A stretch of 8,648 bases of DNA from JBIOYL01 sp044870185 (lineage in GTDB: Bacteria > Actinomycetota > CALGFH01), in the NCBI GenBank assembly GCA_044870185.1, contig JBIOYL010000220.1:1-8648 (forward strand), read 5' to 3'. The position numbers and the translations under genes are program-made. Under the pieces are notes generated by a model that was not told the origin of the DNA, did not search any database, and saw nothing but the letters and a program-made list of their open reading frames with translations. Below are positions 1 to 4,458 of this stretch, one piece after another. The first letter of the stretch is position 1; each line of letters begins with the position of its first letter.

Positions 1-698
1 TCAAACGGGAGGGCCGCCGCTGGTACCTGGTGCTGTCGTGTGCCGACGTCCCGGCGGTGCCGTTGCCACCGACGGGGGCAGCGGTCGGCCTGGACCTGGG
101 GGTGGCCTGGCTGCTGACCACCTCGGATGGCCGCCAGGTCGCCAACCCGCGCTGGCTGGCCGCCTCGGCGGCCAAGCTGGCCCGCGCGCAGCAGGCCCTT
201 GCCCGCAAACAGCGCGGCTCGCATCGGCGCCGCAAGGCCAAGGCGCGGGTCGCGGCGATCCACGCCAAGATCCGCCGGCAGCGCCGCGACCACGCCCACA
301 AGGCCGCGCTTGAGCTGGTGCGCGGCTACGATCTGCTCGTGCACGAGAAGCTGCAGATCAAGGGGATGACCCGCTCGGCCGCGGGCTCGGTCGCCCGGCC
401 TGGCACGAACGTGGCGCAGAAGGCGGGGTTGAACCGGTCGATCCTGGATGCGGGTTGGGGGGTGTTCCTGGCGATCCTGGCCGACAAGGCTGCAAGCGCC
501 GGTCGCACGATCATCGCCGTGGACCCCCGCAACACCTCCCGCACCTGCCCCGCCTGCGGGCAGGTGGCGGCCGAGAGCCGCCGCACCCAGGCGGCGTTCT
601 GCTGTGTCGCCTGTGGGCATGCCGCCCACGCCGATGTGGTGGGCGCGGTGAACGTGTTGCGGGCAGGGCTTGCCCGTCAGGCCGCTCGCGCGGCCTGA
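1..698 (+). CDS. tnpB: TnpB-family RNA-guided endonuclease (IS200/IS605/IS1341 type), 5'-truncated by window edge
   Basis: The frame is open to the left edge, where codons from base 3 read KREGRRWYLVLS, the usual lead-in to the TnpB RuvC domain. The gene therefore starts outside the window, and the GTG at 30 is not the true start. About 231 residues are visible; full TnpB proteins are roughly 350-400 aa. All three RuvC-type acidic residues are present: Asp in GLDLGV (93-95), Glu in VHEKL (345-347) and Asp in HADVVGAVN (633-635). A basic helical insert (about 165-300) and a zinc ribbon with Cys codons at 546, 555, 603 and 612 are also intact. Family knowledge: TnpB is a dispensable IS-encoded nuclease guided by an omega RNA copied from the element's right end; it cuts donor-joint DNA and favours element retention. 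Nothing here suggests decay. No TnpA is visible, and it could lie upstream or be absent. Confidence 0.93.
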   Translation, partial: KREGRRWYLVLSCADVPAVPLPPTGAAVGLDLGVAWLLTTSDGRQVANPRWLAASAAKLARAQQALARKQRGSHRRRKAKARVAAIHAKIRRQRRDHAHKAALELVRGYDLLVHEKLQIKGMTRSAAGSVARPGTNVAQKAGLNRSILDAGWGVFLAILADKAASAGRTIIAVDPRNTSRTCPACGQVAAESRRTQAAFCCVACGHAAHADVVGAVNVLRAGLARQAARAA

Positions 699-750
699 GA
701 AGCTGTCGCCTTCAGGCGACAGAGGAGTCACCGAGGTCGTCGCCCTCCTC
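655..750 (+). ncRNA. Putative omega RNA (reRNA) 3' scaffold and guide of the TnpB element
   Basis: The end of tnpB and the bases after it form three perfect hairpins in a row. They are a 5-bp stem at 661-665/671-675, a 9-bp stem at 677-685/690-698 whose 3' arm includes the tnpB stop codon, and a 9-bp stem at 703-711/714-722. The third is followed by agaggagtcacc. This resembles the layout of characterised IS200/IS605 right ends, where a terminal hairpin and a short GAGG-containing tail close the omega RNA scaffold and the next 16-20 bases are the guide. By that analogy the guide would start at about 730-733 and run to about 750. The 5' end of the RNA cannot be seen and probably lies further into tnpB. 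The existence of an omega RNA is inferred from family behaviour; the hairpins are seen directly. Confidence 0.55.
703..722 (+). repeat. Perfect terminal hairpin at the IS right end
   Basis: This is an inverted repeat with arms at 703-711 and 714-722, a perfect 9-bp stem around 2 bases, more likely folding as 8 bp with a TTCA loop. It starts 5 bases after the tnpB stop codon. In IS200/IS605 elements a subterminal hairpin near the right end is recognised as single-stranded DNA by TnpA and also forms part of the omega RNA. The element end is probably within 10-12 bases to the right (about 731-733). The left end is outside the window. There is no U-tract after the stem, so it is not a typical intrinsic terminator. 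Confidence 0.7.
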
Positions 751-886
751 CTGTCCCGCTGTCGTCGGGACGTTCGGCCCTGCCGTGCGGCGGCCCGCCC
801 GGCAAGGATGGCAGGTGGACGCCGGCGGACCGAACCGGCGTCGCGCAGCACGTCGATGTCGAGCTCGTCTCGGCTGGAGATACGCC
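723..886. other. Intergenic segment between the IS right end and the monooxygenase operon
   Basis: I see no convincing gene here; the open frames across it are low-complexity Arg/Ser/Ala translations typical of high-GC DNA. It contains a small inverted repeat (754-758/766-770, 5-bp stem, 7-base loop) and, at its right end, the ribosome-binding site for the next gene. The promoter of that operon should lie here, or could have been displaced by the insertion element, but I cannot pick a confident -35/-10 pair. Confidence 0.5.
876..879 (+). promoter_or_regulatory. Ribosome-binding site that sets the start at 887
   Basis: GGAG lies 7 bases before the ATG at 887. The reading frame stays open far upstream through the tnpB region, so this site is the main reason for choosing 887 over earlier in-frame starts. 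Confidence 0.6.
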
Positions 887-1555
887 ATGAGGCCATACCG
901 TGACAACGTCGGGGACAAGGTCGGGCCGGGACCGGTCCGGGCCTTTGCCCATTCCGCCGCGGCGACCGCGCGGCTCCTGGTGACCGGCCGCCTGGCGGCC
1001 CCCAGAACCTACCTCGGCCGCCGGCTCCACTTCGCCGACGGCACGACGTCGTTCGTCTTCCGCGAGACGGCCATCCGCGGCGGCCGTGTGCAAGCCCCGG
1101 CGGTCCTCGTGGTGCAGTTCCGCCTCTGGGCGCTCGGCCGCAGCCGGCTGCTGCACGCCCTGTTCCGGCGCGAGTGCGTGCTGCACACCCCGCTGTTCGC
1201 CGGCTTCCCCGGCTTCCGGTCCAAGCTGTGGGCGTCCGACACCGCCACCGGCATCTACCGCGGCCTGTACCAGTGGGATGGCGCGGGGCAGGCGTCCGGC
1301 TACGCCGAGCGCCTGAGCCGCCTGCTGGCGCCGCTGTCGGCCCGCGGCTCCGTGCGCTACCACGTCGTCCCCGGGCTTCGGCGGGAGGACTTCCTGCGCG
1401 GCCCCGGCGTGATCGCCGCGGGTCGGCAGGGCGAGCCCGATGCCTGGTGGCGGCTCGCCATGCCGGTCGACCCCGCGCCGGTCGACGCCATGCCGGTCGA
1501 CCCCGCGCCGGTCGACCCTGCACCGGTCGACGCCGCGCGGGCTCGGTTGCGGTGA
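887..1555 (+). CDS. Conserved hypothetical protein with probable YdhR/ABM-like (dimeric alpha/beta barrel) core
   Basis: This is a 222-aa protein with no signal peptide or membrane segment, so probably cytosolic. The first 40 residues are variable. Residues about 45-165 look like a folded domain: a beta-rich start (LHFADGTTSFVFRE), a hydrophobic strand AVLVVQFRLWALG (72-84), then LFAGFPGFRSKLW (103-115) and GIYRGLYQWDG (122-132) followed by a helix. The order 'PGF-K-W, then G-Y-F/W-D/E, then a helix' resembles YdhR-like and ABM monooxygenase-type dimeric alpha/beta barrels; this assignment is inferred from motif likeness. Residues 192-216 are five PVD pentads from a DNA tandem repeat. Its stop overlaps the next start in GTGA, so it is very likely translated together with the FAD monooxygenase and may be an accessory, cyclase-like or oxygenase-like partner. 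The ATG at 887 has a GGAG at good spacing. The function is not established. Confidence 0.8.
   Translation: MRPYRDNVGDKVGPGPVRAFAHSAAATARLLVTGRLAAPRTYLGRRLHFADGTTSFVFRETAIRGGRVQAPAVLVVQFRLWALGRSRLLHALFRRECVLHTPLFAGFPGFRSKLWASDTATGIYRGLYQWDGAGQASGYAERLSRLLAPLSARGSVRYHVVPGLRREDFLRGPGVIAAGRQGEPDAWWRLAMPVDPAPVDAMPVDPAPVDPAPVDAARARLR
1460..1534 (+). repeat. 15-bp tandem repeat, five units, inside the coding region
   Basis: Five consecutive 15-base units each contain ccggtcgac. The first bases alternate between atg, gcg and gca, and the last between ccc, gcc and cct, giving a higher-order 30-bp pattern in units 1-4. The repeat is in frame and encodes MPVDP, APVDA, MPVDP, APVDP and APVDA, an acidic Pro-rich tail just before the end of the gene. 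The length is a multiple of three, so copy-number change would keep both the frame and the downstream GTGA overlap. Confidence 0.92.
1552..1555 (+). promoter_or_regulatory. GTGA stop/start overlap (translational coupling)
   Basis: The GTG start of the monooxygenase (1552-1554) shares two bases with the TGA stop (1553-1555) of the preceding gene. No good Shine-Dalgarno sequence is seen just before this GTG. Initiation probably depends on ribosomes finishing the upstream gene, which fixes a linked expression ratio for the two proteins. Confidence 0.75.
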
Positions 1556-3183
1556 CGGGCTGGCCGAGCGACCCGGTCGACGTGCTCGTCGTCGGGGCCG
1601 GACCCACGGGCCTTGCGCTCGCTGCGCAGCTGGCCGCCTTCGGCAGCACCGTCCGCATCGTCGATCGGCGCAGCACGGCCGGCCGTGCGTCACGAGCCCT
1701 TGTCGTCCAGCCGCGCACCCTCGAGGTGCTCCGGCCGCTCGGGGTCACGCAGGCGCTGCTCGACCGCGGCGACCCGGCCGCCCGGGTGCGGCTGCACCTC
1801 GACGGCCGCGACGTCACCGTGCGGCTGTGCGACTTCGGCCTCGACGACACCTCCTACCCCTTCCTGCTCGTCCTCCGCCAGGCGCAGACCGAGGCTGCGC
1901 TGCGCGCGCACCTCGGCGCCCGAGGCGTCGCGGTGGAATGGGGCACCCGGTTCCTGTCCTACCGGAGCGACGACGCCGGCGTCTCCGCCACGCTACGACA
2001 CGGCGACGGGCGAGAAGAGCTCGTGCGGGCGCGCCACCTGGCGGGCTGCGACGGCGCGGACAGCGCCGTCCGGCGCAGCGCAGGCGTGCCGTTCAAGGGG
2101 GCGGCCTACCGCAGGCGGGTGCTGCTCGCCGACGCCGACCTCGACGGCGACCTGCCGGCTGACGGGGCGCACGTGTACGTCGGACCGCGCGGCGCCCTGG
2201 TCCTGTTCGCCGCCGGTGAGCATGCGCCCTGGCGGATCCTCGTCGTCCAGGCCTGCCGGCCCGGCGCCACCCCGGAAGCCGCACCCGACGACGTCCGAGC
2301 CCTCGCCGAGGTCCTCAGCGCCGGTCGGGTCCGGGCACGCAGCGTCGCCTGGACGCAGTCCATCCCGCTGCAGCACCGACTGGCGACCGCTTTCCGGTCC
2401 GGGCGTGTCTTCCTCGCCGGCGACGCGGCCCACGTGCACAGCCCCGCAGGTGCCCAGGGCATGAACACCGGCATTCAGGACGCCTGCAACCTGGGCTGGA
2501 AGCTCGCCCTCGCGGCGCGGAACCTCGCCTCCGAGGCGCTGCTCGACACCTACAGCGCGGAGCGCCGCCCGGTGGCGCGGGCCGTGCTGGCCCTCACCCA
2601 CCTCACCTTCTGGGTCGAAGCCGCCGACAACCCGCTGGTGCGGCGGGCGCGCGCCGCGGTGGCGCCGCTCGCGGTGCCGCTGGCCGTCCGCTCGGCCCGG
2701 CTGCAAACCCTCGTCTTCCGCATCCTCGGACAGCTGTGGGTTCGCTACCCCCCAGGCCTGGCCGCCGTCGAAGGCTTGCCGAGGCTGCGCCGGGGCCCCG
2801 GCGCCGGGCAACGCCTCCCCGACGCCCCGCTGCTGCTGGATCACGTTCCCTGTCGCCTGCACGAGGCGCTCGCCACCCCGGCCTTCCAGCTGCTGTTGTG
2901 CGGACCGCCGGCCGGCTGGGACGAGCGCCGCCTGGCGCGGCTGCGACAGCGGTACGAACCGCTGGTCAGCCTGCATCGGCTCGCCACCGAACCCGCCCCC
3001 GGCAGCCTGTACGACCCGGACGGGGCCGTGGCGGCGCGACTCGGCGCGCCGGGCGGCGCGCAGTACCTTGTCCGTCCGGACGGCCACGTCGGCTACTGCT
3101 GTGCCGGCGTCGATCTCCGGGACCTCGAGCGCCACCTGGCCCGGTGGCTCCCCGGCTGTGGCTCGTCACCGCCTCGGGGGTGA
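1552..3183 (+). CDS. FAD-dependent aromatic monooxygenase (class A, PF01494/MhpA-PheA-like)
   Basis: This 543-aa flavoprotein is predicted to use NAD(P)H and O2 to hydroxylate an aromatic or polyketide-like substrate. Visible motifs, in order: Rossmann FAD-binding GAGPTG (residues 15-20) with the ribose-binding acid at D38 (IVDRR); the DG motif in AGCDGADSAVRR (D167-G168), which contacts FAD and NAD(P)H; and the GD motif in LAGDAAHVHSPAGAQGMNTG (D291), which binds the FAD ribityl/pyrophosphate. The C-terminus (about 430-540) has the thioredoxin-like extension of the phenol hydroxylase/MhpA branch, including LVRPDGHVGY (506-515). Length and motif spacing are normal and nothing is missing. The GTG at 1552 is the best start because it lies just before the first beta strand and overlaps the upstream stop. 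The substrate cannot be read from the sequence; catabolism of phenolics and natural-product tailoring both remain possible. Confidence 0.92.
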   Translation: MTGWPSDPVDVLVVGAGPTGLALAAQLAAFGSTVRIVDRRSTAGRASRALVVQPRTLEVLRPLGVTQALLDRGDPAARVRLHLDGRDVTVRLCDFGLDDTSYPFLLVLRQAQTEAALRAHLGARGVAVEWGTRFLSYRSDDAGVSATLRHGDGREELVRARHLAGCDGADSAVRRSAGVPFKGAAYRRRVLLADADLDGDLPADGAHVYVGPRGALVLFAAGEHAPWRILVVQACRPGATPEAAPDDVRALAEVLSAGRVRARSVAWTQSIPLQHRLATAFRSGRVFLAGDAAHVHSPAGAQGMNTGIQDACNLGWKLALAARNLASEALLDTYSAERRPVARAVLALTHLTFWVEAADNPLVRRARAAVAPLAVPLAVRSARLQTLVFRILGQLWVRYPPGLAAVEGLPRLRRGPGAGQRLPDAPLLLDHVPCRLHEALATPAFQLLLCGPPAGWDERRLARLRQRYEPLVSLHRLATEPAPGSLYDPDGAVAARLGAPGGAQYLVRPDGHVGYCCAGVDLRDLERHLARWLPGCGSSPPRG

Positions 3184-3190
3184 GCTGGGC

Positions 3191-3499
3191 TCAGGGCTGG
3201 GCCGCTCGGAGGTCCCGCAGCCGCGCGCCCACGACCAGGCCCTCCAGCCACATCGCGCTGAGGTGGGGGAGGAACTCCTCGTGGCCGGGCAGGCCGACGG
3301 CCGTGAGCGTGGCGCGCTCACCGGCGACGTAGGCGGCGACGGACGGGTCGACGAGCTCCTCGACGAGCTGGGCGAACGCTCGCTCGTCCCGCTTGTCGAG
3401 CTCGCCGGTGCGTTGGTCGAGGTCCTCCACGAGGCTGGCCAGCCGTTCGAAGTCGGGATGGTCGGGGTGGAACGGGAAGGTGCGGTCCCGCTGGTCCAT
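3191..3499 (-). CDS. Small acidic helical protein, function unknown
   Basis: This 102-aa protein is rich in Glu, Asp and Leu and is predicted to be mostly helical (residues about 14-52 and 57-97). It has no signal peptide, Cys cluster or recognisable catalytic motif. I do not recognise the family. A TTG at 3502 directly precedes the ATG, but the ATG at 3499 is preferred because AAGGAG lies 8 bases upstream. The gene is last in a run of same-strand genes, with 93 bases to the solenoid-like gene upstream. Its stop lies only 7 bases from the stop of the convergent monooxygenase gene. The composition (regular codon periodicity, charged amphipathic helices) supports real coding. Confidence 0.75.
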   Translation of the reverse strand: MDQRDRTFPFHPDHPDFERLASLVEDLDQRTGELDKRDERAFAQLVEELVDPSVAAYVAGERATLTAVGLPGHEEFLPHLSAMWLEGLVVGARLRDLRAAQP

Positions 3500-3507
3500 C
3501 AACGGTG

Positions 3508-3513
3508 CTCCTT
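3508..3513 (-). promoter_or_regulatory. Ribosome-binding site AAGGAG for the 102-aa protein
   Basis: The complement reads AAGGAG, 8 bases before the ATG at 3499. It argues for this start and against the longer reading that begins at the adjacent TTG or at the GTG at 3572 in another frame. Confidence 0.7.
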
Positions 3514-3592
3514 CTGGTCGTTGGCCCGGGCCGACGGCACTCCGCCAGGAGGTCGTCGGCCCGGTCGGTCACCCGGTGCCGCTGCGGGCTGC

Positions 3593-3877
3593 TCAGGCGG
3601 ACGGGGCAGTGCTCGGCGTGGGGGTCTGCTGGTCGACCTGGAGCTCGTGCACGTGCAGCCGGCGCACCTCGAGCTCTTCGATCTTGAGCTTGTTGACGAC
3701 CGCCCGGCCGACCGCGAGGCGTCCGACGGCGAGGGCGCCGATGGCGCCCGCGCCGACGGACGCCGCCGCGATCGCCGCCGCGCCGATCGTGACCGCCCGC
3801 AGACGCACCGCTCCGGGCTCCCGCTGGGCGGGAGCACGGGTCCGGAGCCTGCGTGGCAGACGTTGCAGCCTGCCCAT
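3593..3877 (-). CDS. Small pentad-repeat (pentapeptide-like, solenoid) protein, function unknown
   Basis: This is a 94-aa protein. After a basic N-terminus (residues 1-28, many Arg), Ile or Val occurs at exactly every fifth residue eleven times: 31, 36, 41, 46, 51, 56, 61, 66, 71, 76 and 81. The residue two before each later one is usually Leu (49, 54, 64, 69, 74, 79). This i and i-2 hydrophobic pattern is that of pentapeptide-repeat right-handed beta-helices, though the classic A(D/N)LXX consensus is absent. The first half is Ala/Gly-rich (TIGAA, AIAAA, SVGAG) and could instead be read as a weak membrane helix with a positive N-terminal flank. The second half is charged (KIEEL, EVRRL, HVHEL). 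The tail is Pro/Thr/Ser-rich. AAGGAGG lies 7 bases before the ATG, so expression is likely efficient. No function can be assigned. Confidence 0.75.
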   Translation of the reverse strand: MGRLQRLPRRLRTRAPAQREPGAVRLRAVTIGAAAIAAASVGAGAIGALAVGRLAVGRAVVNKLKIEELEVRRLHVHELQVDQQTPTPSTAPSA

Positions 3878-3884
3878 GGTCGAT

Positions 3885-3891
3885 CCTCCTT
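3885..3891 (-). promoter_or_regulatory. Strong ribosome-binding site AAGGAGG for the pentad-repeat protein
   Basis: The complement reads AAGGAGG, 7 bases before the ATG at 3877. It is the best Shine-Dalgarno match in the window and the main support that this short frame is translated. Confidence 0.75.
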
Positions 3892-3916
3892 GTCTTCGAC
3901 GTGCACGGACTGGGTC

Positions 3917-3945
3917 AACCTGACAGCCGCGCCGCCGTTCGACAA
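3917..3945 (-). promoter_or_regulatory. Candidate sigma70-like promoter for the pentad-repeat gene
   Basis: On the minus strand TTGTCG (3945-3940) is followed after 17 bases by CAGGTT (3922-3917). This approximates TTGACA/TANNNT with correct spacing and lies about 39 bases before the ATG at 3877, in the 128-base gap after the coiled-coil gene. The -10 match is weak, and such matches can arise by chance in high-GC DNA. Confidence 0.25.
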
Positions 3946-4005
3946 GCCGGCACGCACCTGTGGGCGCCTGGCAGGCCGAGCGCTGCCTCGAGGCCAGCCG
4001 GCGGC

Positions 4006-4410
4006 TCAGCGCCTGGTCTGGCCGCGCCGCTCGATCTCGGCGGCGAGCTGCGCCCGGCGTCCCTCCCAGCGGGCCAGGACCTCGTCGACGGCGTTGCGGG
4101 CCGCCTCGTAGCGGGCAAGCTCTTTCGCGTCCCGGCGGGCCTGGGCGGTGTCGGCGCCGCGCGGCCGGGCGGCGCCGGCCGGCCGGGCGCGGAGCTGCTT
4201 GATGTCGAGGTCCAGTTCGCGCCGGAGCCCGCGCAGCTCACGGATGGCGTGGGCGAGCGCGCGGCGCGCGTCGGCGAACTCGCGGGCCGTCGGGGGACGG
4301 TCGGTCGGGAGGGCCTGGAGCAGCGCCCGGCTCACGGCGAGCCCACGCCGGCGCAGCTCCTGCTCGTACTGCGCAGCGCTGCGCTTGACCTCCGACGCCA
4401 CGCCGACCAC
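4006..4410 (-). CDS. Helical-hairpin/coiled-coil protein, function unknown
   Basis: This is a 134-aa, very basic and Arg/Ala/Leu/Glu-rich protein. It reads as two long amphipathic helices (about 42-73 and 87-130, with RELRGLRRELDLDIKQL and AARNAVDEVLARWEGRR as examples) joined by a Gly/Ala/Pro linker (about 75-86). A shorter N-terminal helix (about 4-33) precedes them. There is no signal peptide, metal site or enzyme motif. The GTG at 4410 gives the longest form; an in-frame GTG at 4401 (VASEVKR) is an equally possible start, since neither has a clear Shine-Dalgarno sequence. It begins 48 bases after the stop of the cyclase gene on the same strand, so read-through from that gene is likely. 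The family is not recognised; a structural or nucleoid/partner-binding role would be a guess. Confidence 0.7.
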   Translation of the reverse strand: MVGVASEVKRSAAQYEQELRRRGLAVSRALLQALPTDRPPTAREFADARRALAHAIRELRGLRRELDLDIKQLRARPAGAARPRGADTAQARRDAKELARYEAARNAVDEVLARWEGRRAQLAAEIERRGQTRR

Positions 4411-4458
4411 CCCCGGTTCCCGCTCTGGATGCCAGTGATACCAGACCAGGACGCCTGG
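4411..4458 (-). other. Short spacer between cyclase and coiled-coil genes with a weak hairpin
   Basis: Directly after the cyclase TAG stop there is a 5-bp inverted repeat (4446-4450/4454-4458, 3-base loop). There is no U-tract and the stem is short, so I do not call it a terminator. Transcription probably continues into the next gene. Confidence 0.4.

Noticed and set aside
754..770. Small inverted repeat after the IS end as an operator
   Set aside because: A 5-bp stem with a 7-base loop is expected by chance in DNA of this composition.
455..886. Upstream extension of the 222-aa gene's reading frame through the tnpB region
   Set aside because: It overlaps an intact tnpB in another frame, crosses the IS end, gives low-complexity residues, and has no start signal as good as GGAG-ATG at 887.
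1460..1534. CRISPR-like array
   Set aside because: The 15-bp units are directly contiguous without spacers and lie in frame inside a gene.
728..1693. Minus-strand 321-aa open frame opposite the YdhR-like gene
   Set aside because: Arg/Gly/Ala-rich antisense shadow of a gene with recognisable motifs; it also contains the antisense of the tandem repeat.
1993..3135. Minus-strand 380-aa open frame opposite the FAD monooxygenase
   Set aside because: The sense strand carries all the FAD motifs in the right order; the antisense frame has no domain features and is a GC-rich by-product.
3150..3215. Possible shared terminator between the convergent genes
   Set aside because: Only an imperfect, bulged stem can be drawn around 3163-3184 and there is no T-tract on either strand.
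3318..3572. Minus-strand 84-aa frame starting at GTG 3572 (VTDRADDLLAECRR)
   Set aside because: The first 14 residues look protein-like, but the rest is an out-of-frame reading of the 102-aa gene, which has the better start signal. A short leader peptide cannot be excluded.
3068..4111. Plus-strand 347-aa open frame across the three small minus genes
   Set aside because: It overlaps the end of the monooxygenase and mirrors the codon pattern of minus-strand genes that have strong ribosome-binding sites.
4446..4458. Hairpin after the cyclase stop as an intrinsic terminator
   Set aside because: The stem is 5 bp with no following U-run, too weak to call.
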